A model generated the notes under the pieces. That model searched no databases. It worked only from the letters and a program-made list of their open reading frames with translations, and had not been told where the DNA came from. Of a stretch of 64,000 nt of DNA, positions 16,131 through 25,338 are shown piece after piece. A program made the position numbers and the translations under genes. Source of the DNA: DASQFI01 sp963780895 (lineage in GTDB: Bacteria > Acidobacteriota > Vicinamibacteria > Vicinamibacterales > SCN-69-37). Location of the stretch: NCBI GenBank assembly GCA_963780895.1, contig CAWAEG010000007.1, positions 124,001 through 188,000 of the forward strand, read 5' to 3'. Numbering within the stretch: position 1 is the stretch's first letter; each line of letters starts with the position of its first letter.

Positions 16131-17477
16131 GTGCGGCGGGCCATCGCCATCGTCGCCTGTCTCCTCGCCGGGTTCGCGAGCGCGCCGGCCAGTCCCGCTC
16201 TGTCCTCCTCGCCTCGCCCCGCCCAGACCAGGCCGCTCCAGGACGAAGCCCGCAACGTCGCCCGATGGCTCCGCGCCGTCGCGCTGCCACAAGGCACGAC
16301 CCTCGCCTGGGCCGGAACGCCCGGGCCTTCCGCGAAACCGATCGCCAATCTGTATTCAGGGTCCGCCGGCGTCGTCCTGTTCTTTCTCGAGCTCCATCAC
16401 GCGACTGGCGATCCGCGCGACCTCGCGACCGCGCGGTCGGGCGCGGACTGGCTGCTGACCCAGATCGAGACGGAGACAGAGACCGGGCTCTACACCGGCC
16501 TCGCGGGACTCGGATTCACGCTGACCGAAACCTGGAAAGCGACCCAAGACCAGAAATACCGTGACGGCGCCAACCGGGTCGTCGATCGGCTGAAGACGAT
16601 GGCCAAGCCCGCCGGCGACGCCGTCGAATGGTCACCGGTGAGCGACATCATCTCCGGCACGGCCGGCGTCGGTCTCGCGCTCCTCTCGGCGAGCCGCGAT
16701 CTCGACCGCGCGGATGCGCGTGATCTGGCGGCCGCGGCAGGCCGCCGGCTGATTTCACAGCAGATCGCCGCCGACGGCGGCACGAAGTGGGCGATGACGC
16801 CCGCGAACCCCACGCGCCTCTATCCGAACTTTTCTCACGGCACCGCCGGGGTGGCCTATTTCCTCGTGGCGCTGCACCAGGCGACGGGCGAGCGCCGGTT
16901 CCTGGACGCCGGTCTTTCGGGCGCGCGGTATCTCGTCAAGACGGCGAAGACAGACGGCGACGTCTGCCTCGTGTTTCACCATGAGCCTGAGGCGGACGGC
17001 CTGGACCTGTTCTATCTCGGCTGGTGCCACGGTCCGGCGGGCACGGGACGGCTGTTCCATCGGCTCGCGGCGGTGACCGGCGATCGCGAGTGGCGCACCT
17101 GGTTCACGCGGGCGGCCAACGGCATCCGTCAGAGCGGAATACCTGAGCGCGAGACGCCGGGCTTCTGGAACAACGTGGGACAGTGCTGCGGATCGGCGAG
17201 CGTCGCCGATTTTTTCCTCTCCTATCACCAGGTCACGCGTGACGCGTCCGCGCTCGCGTTCGCGCGCCGCGTGACGGATCAGATTCTCGCGAAAGCCACC
17301 CGCGACGAGACGGGTACGCGGTGGACGCACGCCGAGCACCGCGTTCAGCCCGGGAATCTCGCCGCGCAGACCGGATGGATGCAGGGCGCGGCCGGCATCG
17401 GCGCGTGGCTGCTGCGCCTCGACGGCGTCGATCGAGGCCGCGACGTGTTCGTGAAGTTTCCCGACTCGCCCTTCTAG
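16131..17477 (+). CDS. LanC-like protein with signal peptide
   Basis: 448-aa protein with the seven-fold alpha/alpha-barrel of lanthionine cyclases. The repeated turns read YSGSAGV, YTGLAGL, ISGTAGV, SHGTAGV, CHGPAGT, CCGSASV and MQGAAGI. The zinc-site Cys of GWCHG is present; the second site, normally Cys-His, reads Cys-Cys-Gly. It starts at GTG 16131, followed by a hydrophobic export segment (AIVACLLAGFASAPASPALS). There is no LanB/LanM dehydratase or precursor nearby, and export would separate it from cytosolic thiols. Its function may therefore differ from lanthionine formation; a glycan-processing alpha/alpha-barrel is an alternative. Confidence 0.75.
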   Translation: MRRAIAIVACLLAGFASAPASPALSSSPRPAQTRPLQDEARNVARWLRAVALPQGTTLAWAGTPGPSAKPIANLYSGSAGVVLFFLELHHATGDPRDLATARSGADWLLTQIETETETGLYTGLAGLGFTLTETWKATQDQKYRDGANRVVDRLKTMAKPAGDAVEWSPVSDIISGTAGVGLALLSASRDLDRADARDLAAAAGRRLISQQIAADGGTKWAMTPANPTRLYPNFSHGTAGVAYFLVALHQATGERRFLDAGLSGARYLVKTAKTDGDVCLVFHHEPEADGLDLFYLGWCHGPAGTGRLFHRLAAVTGDREWRTWFTRAANGIRQSGIPERETPGFWNNVGQCCGSASVADFFLSYHQVTRDASALAFARRVTDQILAKATRDETGTRWTHAEHRVQPGNLAAQTGWMQGAAGIGAWLLRLDGVDRGRDVFVKFPDSPF

Positions 17478-17479
17478 CG

Positions 17480-17944
17480 CTACCGCGGTTTTCGCTTCGA
17501 TACGTCCGGGACCTCTACGCCCAGCGCAGTGGCCAGATCGATCTGGTGTTCCTGTTCCTGTCGAAGGATTTCGCGGATGTCTTCGGCGATCGCGTACTCC
17601 TGAAGTTCCTCGCACTCGCGCAGACGCTCGCGATAGTTGCGCACCGTGTCGTTCTCGTTCTCGAGGTCGGCGCGCAGCATGACCTTCGGATCGTCCGAGA
17701 GCTTGACGGCCTTCGCCGTCGCCGTCGGCATGCCGCCGAGATAGTCGATGTGCTTGGCGATGGTCAGCGCGTGCTGCAGCTCCTGGGCGGCGTGGAGCTC
17801 GAGCTCGCTCGCGATGCTCATGTACTGGGCGCCCTTGAGCACCTGCGAGTACACGACGTACGCGATGATCGCCTGGTATTCGCGTGAAAGATCTTCGTTC
17901 AGCTTTTCAGCAAGCTGCTTCCGGGTGATGGTCGTGTCGGCCAT
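17480..17944 (-). CDS. Ferritin-like (bacterioferritin-type) protein
   Basis: 154-aa four-helix ferritin-like protein. Diiron-type ligands appear in order: NEDLSREYQAIIAY, ASELELHAAQELQHA, ENENDTVRNY and LRQEQEHQIDLA. The start at 17944 (MADTTITRKQ) is preferred because GGAG lies eight bases upstream; a more distal ATG exists at 17962. It probably binds iron, in storage or detoxification. The ligand set does not distinguish bacterioferritin from rubrerythrin-like oxidases. It is convergent with the LanC-like gene at a 2-bp gap. Confidence 0.8.
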   Translation of the reverse strand: MADTTITRKQLAEKLNEDLSREYQAIIAYVVYSQVLKGAQYMSIASELELHAAQELQHALTIAKHIDYLGGMPTATAKAVKLSDDPKVMLRADLENENDTVRNYRERLRECEELQEYAIAEDIREILRQEQEHQIDLATALGVEVPDVSKRKPR

Positions 17945-17994
17945 GATCTGCTCCAGGTACATTGCTAGCAGGATTCATGCCGAAATGCGAGCGT

Positions 17995-19357
17995 TTATCC
18001 CGCCGGTTGTGTAACCGGACCGAAATCGAGACGCACCCGGAACTCCCTCCTGAGCAGCAGGAGGTTCAGGCACAGCTGAATCATCACCGACGCGACCGAG
18101 AGGTACCACACCCAACGAAGCTGGAACCCGGGCTGTCCCGACAGGATGATCACCGGGATCGCGACGAGCAGGATGCGCGTGAACGACGTGGCGACTGCGG
18201 GGAGCGTGTTGCCCATCGCCTGGAACATGCTCGAGCTCACGAAGATGATCCCCGACGCCAGGAAGGACCACGAGATGATCCCCAGATATTCGGCGCCTGT
18301 GGCGATGACGGCCGGATCGCTCGAGAAGAAGCGGATCACGGCGGCCGGAGCCATCTGCAGAACCAGCACGGCGCCCACCATGGCGGCGAACGCCATGCTG
18401 GCCGCGGACCGGAAGGTATCGCGCACGCGCGAGGCCTGGCGTGCGCCGAAGTTCTGGCCCGCCACGGGCGCGACGGCGAAGCCCAGCGCGACGATCGGAA
18501 GGAACAGCGCCTGCACGATTCGCGTGCCCATCCCGAACCCGGCCTGCGCGGCCGCGCCGAACCGCCGGCTGACCACGTAAACGAGGATGAGGTACGCGGC
18601 CATCAGCGCGAATTCGGTCCCCGCCGGAATGCCGATCTTGAGAATCCGCCCCCAGGTGGAAAGCGACGGGCGCCAACTCGAGGGCCGGAATTTCAGATAG
18701 GCCTCCGCCGGCAGGAAATACAGTGCGAGACCGGCGGTGCCCGCCAGGACCGCGATGAACGTCGCGAGCGCCGCGCCGGCGACGCCGAGCGGATAGCCGG
18801 TGACCCAGCCGAAGATCAGGAACGGCGCCAGAATGATGTTGAGGATCACCGTGCTCGTCTGAATGACCATGCTGGGCTTGAACTGCCCCGTTCCGCGCAT
18901 CGCGGATCCCATGGCCACCAGCGCGAACTGCACGGCCATCGCGGGAATGAACCAGCCGAGATACTCGGACGCCAGCCGGGCCGTGATCGCGTCGGCGCTG
19001 AGACTCCGGGTATAGGACGCACGCAGCGCCATCGCGACGACGAAGAACAGCGCGCCGGCGACGATCGAGAGGACGTGCGACTGGTTGAAGACGAACAGCG
19101 CCTGTTCGCGGTCCTTGCGTCCCACCGCGTGCGAGACGAGCGTCGTCGTGCCGACGCCGAGCATCTGCGTCAGGGCCAGCACCATGAACATCAGATTGGT
19201 ACTCGAGCGCGACCGCCGCGACCGGCTCCGTGCCGAGCCGCGCGACCCAGTACAAGTCCACCAACACATAGAGCGTCTGGAAGACCATCCCCACGAGCAT
19301 GAAGCTCGTGGTCTTGACCAGATGTCCCGCGATCGAGCCGGTGGTGAGATCCTGCAT
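17995..19357 (-). CDS. MATE-family efflux transporter, frameshifted near the N terminus
   Basis: About 453-aa 12-helix antiporter of the MATE/NorM type. It begins MQDLTTGSIAGHLVKTTSFM in one frame and continues with the Q-x-x-Y-V-x-V-D segment FQTLYVLVDLYWVARLG. After VAAVAL the conserved continuation STNLMFMVLALTQMLGVG lies in the next frame. The extra base is at or beside 19204. The rest is intact to the stop at 17995, with typical helices and a QNFGAR loop. A single-base assembly error would restore the gene. Likely substrates are drugs or metabolites, exported by Na+ or H+ antiport. Confidence 0.82.
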
Positions 19358-19376
19358 GAGACGCCAGAGGTCCGGC

Positions 19377-19631
19377 TCAGTGGTCCTCGTGGCGGTGCTC
19401 GTTGATTTCCCGCTCCATGGCTTCGTTGTCGCGACGCGCGGTCGTGGCCGCTTTCGTCCGGGCTTTCGTCGCGGCGGCCTGGGTTTTTTCCGCGGAGCTC
19501 ACCGCGAAGCTCGAGAACCGGCGCTCGAGATCGCGGCCGTGACACGACGGGCACTCGGCGACGGTGTTGTGAAGCACCAGCGCCTCGAACTCGTGACCGC
19601 ACGACCGGCACTCGAAATCAAAGATGGGCAC
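19377..19631 (-). CDS. FmdB-type zinc-ribbon protein
   Basis: 84-aa protein starting at GTG 19631 after GGAGG. The zinc ribbon is immediate: VPIFDFECRSCGHEFEALV followed by CPSC about 20 residues later. A helical, Ala/Lys/Glu-rich tail and a His-rich C terminus (NEHRHEDH) follow. FmdB-like proteins are putative regulators of unknown target. It lies 19 bp upstream of the MATE gene in the same direction, so the two may be cotranscribed. Confidence 0.78.
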   Translation of the reverse strand: MPIFDFECRSCGHEFEALVLHNTVAECPSCHGRDLERRFSSFAVSSAEKTQAAATKARTKAATTARRDNEAMEREINEHRHEDH

Positions 19632-19986
19632 GGGCTGCCTCCGATCGGGGAGTTCTAGGATACCTCCTCGTGCCGGTCTCACGGCAGCGTGTTACCCAGA
19701 CTGGCCAACCGGCTACCGTGAGGCCGTGGTCCGGCAGCCGGCATCGGATGAACCCGCTCGGCCCGGCATTTGCGCTGATTCGGGGGCGCGCGCTCGCGCG
19801 TGATCAGGTGACGCGTGGCATCAACCGCTCTCGAAGATATCTGCGAGCGGCCGGCCACGACGTGTCAAACCGCCATTCGTCGGCGGCGTGCTGACCGCCG
19901 GGTGTGTCACGCTCGCCTGGCCTCGGCGATGAGGCGAGCGGCGGGCGATAGAATCCGTCCGACGACCAGACGGTCAGGAGGAGCTC
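19632..19986. other. Intergenic region without a supported gene
   Basis: 355 bp between the divergent FmdB-type and cupin genes. A short Arg-rich frame on the plus strand has neither a ribosome-binding site nor a recognisable composition. A strong AGGAGGAG just before 19987 belongs to the cupin gene. It probably holds both promoters; no clear -35/-10 pair or repeat was recognised. Confidence 0.5.
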
Positions 19987-20355
19987 ATGCGAAAGATCTT
20001 CGGAATCGCCGCCATCCTTGCCTGTGTGACGCAGCTCGGCGCGCAGACGCCGCCGGCTGCGCAGACCGGCACGCGACGCATTCCTCAATTCGAAAACGAT
20101 CACGTGCGGGTGTGGAAGAGCATCATCGAGCCCAACCAGCCGCTGACTCAGCACCGGCACGAGCAGGGCCGCACGCTCATCGCCCTCACCGGCGGCACGA
20201 TGAAGATCGTCCAGGCCAACGGGTCGTCGAAAAACGTGGTCTGGGAGACGGGGAAGGCCTACTGGCTGGACGCCGACCCGCCCGGCCAGACGCACGCCGA
20301 CGTCAACGAAGGGCCGCGGGCGATCGAGGTGATTGTCGTGGAGATGAAGAAGTGA
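19987..20355 (+). CDS. Secreted single-domain cupin protein
   Basis: 122-aa protein with a signal peptide (MRKIFGIAAILACVTQLGAQ) followed by a small cupin beta-barrel: a double-His segment (QHRHEQGRTLIALTGG) and a later HADVNEGPRAIEVIVVE strand pair. The His pair and Glu suggest a metal site. AGGAGGAGCTC precedes the ATG. The function is unknown; small exported cupins of this kind may bind sugars or act as metal-dependent isomerases. Confidence 0.72.
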   Translation: MRKIFGIAAILACVTQLGAQTPPAAQTGTRRIPQFENDHVRVWKSIIEPNQPLTQHRHEQGRTLIALTGGTMKIVQANGSSKNVVWETGKAYWLDADPPGQTHADVNEGPRAIEVIVVEMKK

Positions 20356-20356
20356 C

Positions 20357-20569
20357 TTACCAGAGGTGAAGCGCCGAAAGGGCGCGCCTCAGCAGCTTCA
20401 CTTTGACCTTGGCTTCGTCGAGCCGATCCAGCGCCCCGAGCGGCCGGTTCTTCCAGTCGCTGTCGCGCCGGCCGCCACGCCAGGCCTTCCGGCGGTCGGG
20501 CACCTGACGGCGATCCAGCGTCGGGACCGGTGGGGGAACGTCACCAAGTTCGCTGACGATGTGTTTCAT
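20357..20569 (-). CDS. Hypothetical basic protein
   Basis: Possible 70-aa protein, MKHIVSELGDVPPPVPTLDR at the start, then an Arg-rich central stretch and a leucine-rich tail. It is convergent with the cupin gene at a one-base gap. No family is recognised, and it could be a spurious frame. Confidence 0.35.
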   Translation of the reverse strand: MKHIVSELGDVPPPVPTLDRRQVPDRRKAWRGGRRDSDWKNRPLGALDRLDEAKVKVKLLRRALSALHLW

Positions 20570-20641
20570 GACCCGTGTATCGGCACAAGTCTGAACAACA
20601 GCAGCGGATGATCGTGTGAAAACGTAGCCCGAGCGCCTTCG

Positions 20642-21025
20642 ATGCTGTTCGCCCGTGCCCTCGTGTCGTTCCTCGTGCTCCCCGGCGTGGTCGCCGGATT
20701 GATCCCGTGGCTCATCGTTTCGGCGAACCGTTTCGAGCCCACCAATGGCTGGTTCTGGCCGGGGCTGGGCGTTCTTTCAACGGGACTCGCCATCCTGCTC
20801 TGGTGCGTACGGGACTTCTACGTCACCGGGAAAGGCACGCTCGCGCCGTGGGATCCGCCGCTGGCTCTGATCGTCATTTTCCATCTTCGCGTGGTCTTTT
20901 TTGAAGAAGCCTGGCTGGCAAAGTCGTTTCCAGCGGAATGGAACGCGTACCGCGCCGCGGTTCCGCGCTGGCTGCCGCGCATCAGTACAGGAACGCGGGC
21001 GGAGAGACGCGACGGAGAACGATAA
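20642..21025 (+). CDS. Isoprenylcysteine methyltransferase-like membrane protein with internal deletion
   Basis: 127-aa membrane protein resembling the ICMT/PEMT-like methyltransferases. The first half has two helices and the conserved VRDFYVTGKGTLAPWDPP, and the end has the conserved EEAWLAKSFPAEWNAYRAAVPRWLPR. In full-length relatives about 50 residues lie between these, including the RNPMY segment that forms the SAM site. Here DPP runs almost directly into LALIVIFHLRVVFFEE. The protein is in frame but lacks this core, so it is probably inactive. Its 3' end overlaps the convergent erythromycin-esterase remnant. Confidence 0.6.
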   Translation: MLFARALVSFLVLPGVVAGLIPWLIVSANRFEPTNGWFWPGLGVLSTGLAILLWCVRDFYVTGKGTLAPWDPPLALIVIFHLRVVFFEEAWLAKSFPAEWNAYRAAVPRWLPRISTGTRAERRDGER

Positions 21026-21356
21026 GGCCGTCGTACTGGTCGGCGGCAACAAGGCGCTGCTCGAGCCGGCCATCGAAGCGCGCCGGAACCGGTGAGCGAA
21101 GCCACTTCATCCCCGCACTCACACCGGTGTCGATGTCGAGGAAGAGCGCCGCCGCTTCCGTAGCGCCCATCCCATGACCTGCTTCGCCAAGCTGGACGAT
21201 GCGTACGCCGTCGAGCAGCGGCTTCAGGAACGCGAGATCCTGGTTGTCGGTCGCGACGAGCGACATGATGGGGCGAATCGGCGACGACTGGGCCCACGGG
21301 GTCGTCGACGAGACGAGCGCGGCGATCGCAAAGGCGACGGATCGCATCGAGCGCAA
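20982..21356 (-). pseudogene. Remnant of an erythromycin-esterase-like protein
   Basis: 124-aa frame with a signal peptide (MRSMRSVAFAIAALVSSTTP) and the N-terminal motif DLAFLKPLLDGVRIVQLGEAGHG characteristic of the erythromycin esterase (PF05139) superfamily. It then jumps to a short C-terminal-like tail (ADQYDGLIVLRRVSPPAFLY). Full-length members have about 400 residues, so the catalytic centre has been deleted. It lies tail to tail with the ICMT-like gene, which is also internally deleted. Confidence 0.5.
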
Positions 21357-21395
21357 CGATACACTCGGAATCTCAACTTCATTTTTCGCTTAATG

Positions 21396-21481
21396 AAAGA
21401 TGGCGGGCGTCAGCTCGTTCCTTGGACCCGACGTACCCGTCGTACCTGATGTACCCGACGTACCGACAAGCGCTTTTCAGA
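21396..21481. repeat. Family 3 repeat, copy at 21.4 kb
   Basis: Contains AAAGATGGCGGGCGTCAGCT, then a GTACC-CGACGTACC cluster, then CGACAAGCGCTTTTCAGA. The same order of segments occurs at 28440-28500 (AAAGATGACGAGCGTCAGTT, CCGTACCGACGAGCGCTTTT). It lies 45 bp before the start of the GH109 gene. Confidence 0.7.
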
Positions 21482-21525
21482 ATCTATGTTATAGAGGCGT
21501 GCACATCTTCGATGAGAGGTCTGTC

Positions 21526-22884
21526 ATGAGCAAGCCACACGCGTCATCAGATCCGAGCCGCCGGGATTTCCTGCGTATCGGCAGTGCCGGTGTCATCGCC
21601 GGTGTCGCCCAGGCCCGTACCGACGCGGCCGCCGCCGAGCAGGCAGGCGCCGGCGCGACCGGCGGCGCCCCACCGATTGAGACAGTCCGCGTCGGCTACG
21701 TCGGCGTTGGATTGCAGGGCTCGAGCCACGTGCGCAATCTGCTCAGGATTCCGGGCTGCCGCGTGACGGCTGTCTGCGACGTGCGCGAGGAGCGAACGGA
21801 CTGGGCGATCAAGGCCATCACCGAGGCCGGCCAGACGGCGCCCACCGCGTACTCACGTGGCGTGCGCGACTTCGAGCGGATGTGCGAGACGGAGGAACTG
21901 GATCTCGTCTACAACGCCACGCCGTGGGAATGGCACGTCCCGGTGATGCTGGCGGCGATGAAGAACGGCAAACACACCGCCACCGAGGTGCCCGCGGCGA
22001 TGACGCTCGACGACTGCTGGGCCCTGGTCGAGGCCGCCGACAAGTACAAGAAGCACTGCGTGATGATGGAGAACTGCAACTACGACCGGATGGAGATGAT
22101 GGCCTTCAACCTCGTCCGGCAGGGCCTCTTCGGCGAGGTCCTGCACGCCGAGGGCGGCTACCTCCACGATCTGCGCGGCATCAAGTTCGAGAATCGGAAC
22201 GAAGGCCTGTGGCGTCGCGCCTGGTCGATGAAGCTCGATGGCAATCCGTATCCGACGCATGGTCTGGGCCCGATCGCCAATTGCCTCGACATCAATCGCG
22301 GTGACCGGTTCGACTATCTGACCTCGATGAGCTCGCCATCGCGCGGTCTTCAGGACTGGGCCGCCGAACACTTTCCCGCGGACGCGCCGCAGCGCAGGGA
22401 GACGTTCGTGCTCGGCGACGTCAACACCAGCCTGATCAAGACGGCGCGCGGCCGCACCATCATGGTGCAGCACTGCACGAATCTGCCGCGCCCGTACAGC
22501 CGCATCCACGTGGTGCAGGGCACCAAGGGCTTGTTTCAGGGTTATCCCCATCGCGTCTACATCGAAGGCCGCGGCAAAAACGACCAGTGGGTGCAGGCGA
22601 GCGAGATGCTCGCGGAGTTCGAGCATCCCCTGTGGAAGGAGATCGCGGCCCAGGCGGCCGGCGCCGGTCACGGCGGCATGGACTTCATCGAGGACTATCG
22701 ATTGATCAAATGTCTGCGTGAGGGCACGCCGACCGACATGGATGTGTACGACGCCGCCGCGTTGAGCGCGATTGTCGAGCTCAGCTGCCAGTCGGTCGCC
22801 CGACGCGGACGGCCCGTGGAGTGCCCGGACTTCACGCGCGGGAAGTGGCGCAATCGTCCGCCGCTGCCGATCGTGCACATGTGA
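21526..22884 (+). CDS. GH109-type alpha-N-acetylgalactosaminidase (Gfo/Idh/MocA fold), TAT-exported
   Basis: 452-aa enzyme with a twin-arginine leader (SRRDFLRIGSAG) and a Rossmann domain (VRVGYVGVGLQGSSHVRNLL) that keeps NAD bound. The family-specific segment AGHGGMDFIEDYRLIKCL lies near residue 380, with DMDVYDAAALSA after it. GH109 enzymes cleave alpha-GalNAc by an NAD-dependent elimination-type mechanism. GAGAGG precedes the ATG at 21526. The stop overlaps the GTG of the sugar kinase, suggesting that released GalNAc or galactose is phosphorylated next. Confidence 0.85.
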   Translation: MSKPHASSDPSRRDFLRIGSAGVIAGVAQARTDAAAAEQAGAGATGGAPPIETVRVGYVGVGLQGSSHVRNLLRIPGCRVTAVCDVREERTDWAIKAITEAGQTAPTAYSRGVRDFERMCETEELDLVYNATPWEWHVPVMLAAMKNGKHTATEVPAAMTLDDCWALVEAADKYKKHCVMMENCNYDRMEMMAFNLVRQGLFGEVLHAEGGYLHDLRGIKFENRNEGLWRRAWSMKLDGNPYPTHGLGPIANCLDINRGDRFDYLTSMSSPSRGLQDWAAEHFPADAPQRRETFVLGDVNTSLIKTARGRTIMVQHCTNLPRPYSRIHVVQGTKGLFQGYPHRVYIEGRGKNDQWVQASEMLAEFEHPLWKEIAAQAAGAGHGGMDFIEDYRLIKCLREGTPTDMDVYDAAALSAIVELSCQSVARRGRPVECPDFTRGKWRNRPPLPIVHM

Positions 22885-24218
22885 CCCGCTTCGATCTGGG
22901 ATTCGACCGCGTCACGCAACTCTTTTCGGACGCGGGCTTCGACGCGCCCGACGCCGAGGGTCGCGCACGCCTGCTCGTCCAGGCGTTCGACGCCTTCAGG
23001 CGATCGACGGAACGGGATCCCGCCTGGAGCTCGTTCGTGCCGGGGCGCATCGAGATCTTCGGCAAACACACCGACTATGCGGGCGGGCGATCGCTCACGT
23101 GTACGGTGCCGCGCGGCTTCCTGCTGATCGCGGCGCCGCGGGAGGATCGGCGCGTACGTGTGATCGACGCGCGCCTTGGCGAGGAAGCGGTCGTGGATCT
23201 CGACGCCCCGGCCGGCGGCGTCAGTGGGTGGTCGAGATACGCCGAGGTCGTGGCCCGTCGTCTCGCGGCTGATTTTCCCGGTGCGCCGCTGGGTGTGGAG
23301 GTCGCGCTTGCGAGCGACCTGCCTCGCGCCGCCGGGCTCAGCAGTTCGAGCGCCCTCGTCGTCGGGCTCGCAACAGCCCTGGTGCATCGCGGTCGTCTGC
23401 ACATGCGGCCGGAATGGCAGGCGGCTCTGAAGACGCTGCAGGATCTGGCCGGCTACCTGGGCGCGGTCGAAAACGGCCTCACGTTCAAGACGTTCACGGG
23501 CGCGCCCGGCGTCGGCACGGACGGCGGGAGCGAGGATCACACCGCCATCCTGATGGCCCGCCGTCACGCCGTCAGCGCGTACTCATACCTCCCGGTGCGC
23601 CGGCACGCCGATGCGGAGATGCCGCCCGACTGGCGCTTCGTGGTGGCGACGAGCGGCGTCGAAGCCGACAAGGCCGGCTCGGCGCGCGATCAATACAACC
23701 GGGCTTCGCGCGCGACACGCGAGCTGCTCGGGCACCTGAATGCAAAGACGGGGAACGCGCACCCGCACCTGGCGGCTGCGCTCGAGGCAATCGACGACGA
23801 CACGTTCGCCCGATTCCGGGCTGGTCTCGACGGAACGCTGGCTGCCAGGCTCACGCATTTCATGGCGGAAGACGCGCGCGTGTCCCAGGCGCTCGAGGCG
23901 TTTCGGCGAGCGGACCAGCCCAGCATGGAGGATCTCTCTGAGCGCTCGCAGGAGGACGCTGAGACCTTGCTCGGCAACCAGACTCCCGAGACCGTCGCGC
24001 TGGCGCGACTGGCCCGCGCGAATGGCGCCTTCGCCGCCTCCAGCTTCGGCGCCGGATTTGGCGGCAGCGTCTGGGCACTCGTCAAGGAGTCGGATGCGGC
24101 CGCGTTTGCGAGCCGGTGGGTCAAGGCCTACGCCGAGGTGTTTCCCGCGATCGCGGGTGCCATGTCCTTTGTCTGCCGGCCCGCGCCCGCCGCCATCGAG
24201 ATCGTGATTGATGAGTGA
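22881..24218 (+). CDS. Galactokinase-family GHMP sugar kinase
   Basis: 445-aa cytoplasmic kinase. It starts at GTG 22881, overlapping the GH109 stop by four bases. The GHMP motifs are in order: galactokinase signature PGRIEIFGKHTDYAGGRSL near 60 (usual GEHTDYNxG, here GKHTDYAGG), the ATP loop LPRAAGLSSSSALV near 160, and SSFGAGFGGSVWALV near 400. The altered sugar-binding signature and coupling to an alpha-GalNAc-ase make a GalNAc or other galactose-type specificity plausible; this is inference. Confidence 0.85.
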   Translation: MTRFDLGFDRVTQLFSDAGFDAPDAEGRARLLVQAFDAFRRSTERDPAWSSFVPGRIEIFGKHTDYAGGRSLTCTVPRGFLLIAAPREDRRVRVIDARLGEEAVVDLDAPAGGVSGWSRYAEVVARRLAADFPGAPLGVEVALASDLPRAAGLSSSSALVVGLATALVHRGRLHMRPEWQAALKTLQDLAGYLGAVENGLTFKTFTGAPGVGTDGGSEDHTAILMARRHAVSAYSYLPVRRHADAEMPPDWRFVVATSGVEADKAGSARDQYNRASRATRELLGHLNAKTGNAHPHLAAALEAIDDDTFARFRAGLDGTLAARLTHFMAEDARVSQALEAFRRADQPSMEDLSERSQEDAETLLGNQTPETVALARLARANGAFAASSFGAGFGGSVWALVKESDAAAFASRWVKAYAEVFPAIAGAMSFVCRPAPAAIEIVIDE

Positions 24219-25338
24219 GGTCTTGATGCGCCTGTCAGATAGGATGCCCGGCGTGATCGGACGACGGCTCGTGATCGCGCTGGGCGCCGCGCTGCTAATC
24301 CACGCGCCAGCCGAGCCCGCCGCTGCGCACCCCGTCCCGTTCAGCTACTTCGATCTTCGGCTCCACCCAGGCGCGCTCGAGGGCTCGCTCGTCGTCCACA
24401 TTCTCGACGTCGCGCACGATCTGAATCTTCCGGCCGCCGATCGGCTGCTCGATCCGGCGTTTGCGGCGCAGCAGGCCGACGCGATCGCGAAACTGTTCCA
24501 GGGCCGGCTCTCTGTGAGGTCTGGCGGCGCCGAGCTGAACCCGCAGTGGACGGGACTCGAAGTCTTACCCGATCGCCAGTCGGTGCGGCTGCGCCTTCGA
24601 TTCCCGATGGCCCAGGCGGCCGCGGCCGTGACGATCGACGCGCACCTCTTTCCGTACGATCCCAATCACAAGACGTTCGTGAACGTCTACGAAGGCGGGG
24701 AACTCACGCAGGCGATCCTCGATCGCGGCCGGACGCGCTTCGAGTACTTCGCAGGCACGCGGCAGGGAGTCTGGGCGGTCGCTCAACGTTTCGGGGCGTC
24801 CGGAGTGCACCACATCCTGATCGGCCCCGACCATCTCCTGTTTCTCGTCGGTCTGTTGCTTCCGGGCGGATCGATCAAGCGATTGGCCCTGATTGTCACC
24901 GCGTTCACGGTCGCGCACAGCGTCACGCTCTCGCTGGCGGTCCTGCGCGTCGTGACCCCACCGGAGCGGATCATCGAACCGGCAATCGCGCTGAGCATCG
25001 TCTATGTCGGGCTCGACAACCTGCTGGTCCGGTCCGGCCGCGATCTGCGAGTCTGGATTGCGTTCGCATTCGGCTTCATCCATGGGTTCGGCTTCGCCAA
25101 CGTATTGAGCGACATGGACTTGCCCTCGCGTGCGCTCGGGTGGACGCTGGGATCGTTCAACCTGGGGGTGGAAGCGGGGCAGTTGCTGGTGGTCGTCTGT
25201 GCCGCGAGCGCGCTCGCGGCGCTCCGGTCCTGGAACGCGAAACTGGGCCGCCAGATCGCGGTGGCCGGGTCGGTCGTCGTGATGGCGGCAGGTGCGTTTT
25301 GGTTCGTGGAACGGCTATTCTTTCCCGGGGGGATCTGA
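24211..25338 (+). CDS. HupE/UreJ-like membrane protein
   Basis: 375-aa protein: signal segment, extracytoplasmic beta-rich domain (about 40-190), then six or so membrane helices of the HupE/UreJ_2 family. Helix motifs are HHILIGPDHLLFLVGLLL, VTAFTVAHSVTLSLAVL and FGFIHGFGFANVL, whose histidines and aspartate suggest metal transfer. Family members are linked to nickel or other metal uptake. It overlaps the sugar kinase by 8 bp, and its stop overlaps the next start (TGATG). Confidence 0.78.
   Translation: MSEVLMRLSDRMPGVIGRRLVIALGAALLIHAPAEPAAAHPVPFSYFDLRLHPGALEGSLVVHILDVAHDLNLPAADRLLDPAFAAQQADAIAKLFQGRLSVRSGGAELNPQWTGLEVLPDRQSVRLRLRFPMAQAAAAVTIDAHLFPYDPNHKTFVNVYEGGELTQAILDRGRTRFEYFAGTRQGVWAVAQRFGASGVHHILIGPDHLLFLVGLLLPGGSIKRLALIVTAFTVAHSVTLSLAVLRVVTPPERIIEPAIALSIVYVGLDNLLVRSGRDLRVWIAFAFGFIHGFGFANVLSDMDLPSRALGWTLGSFNLGVEAGQLLVVVCAASALAALRSWNAKLGRQIAVAGSVVVMAAGAFWFVERLFFPGGI

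Noticed and set aside
17962..19302. Long plus-strand frame opposite the MATE gene
   Set aside because: Extreme Arg/Glu/His composition, no start signal, antisense to a recognised transporter.
19670..19894. Small plus-strand frame between the FmdB-type and cupin genes
   Set aside because: No ribosome-binding site, Arg-rich random composition.
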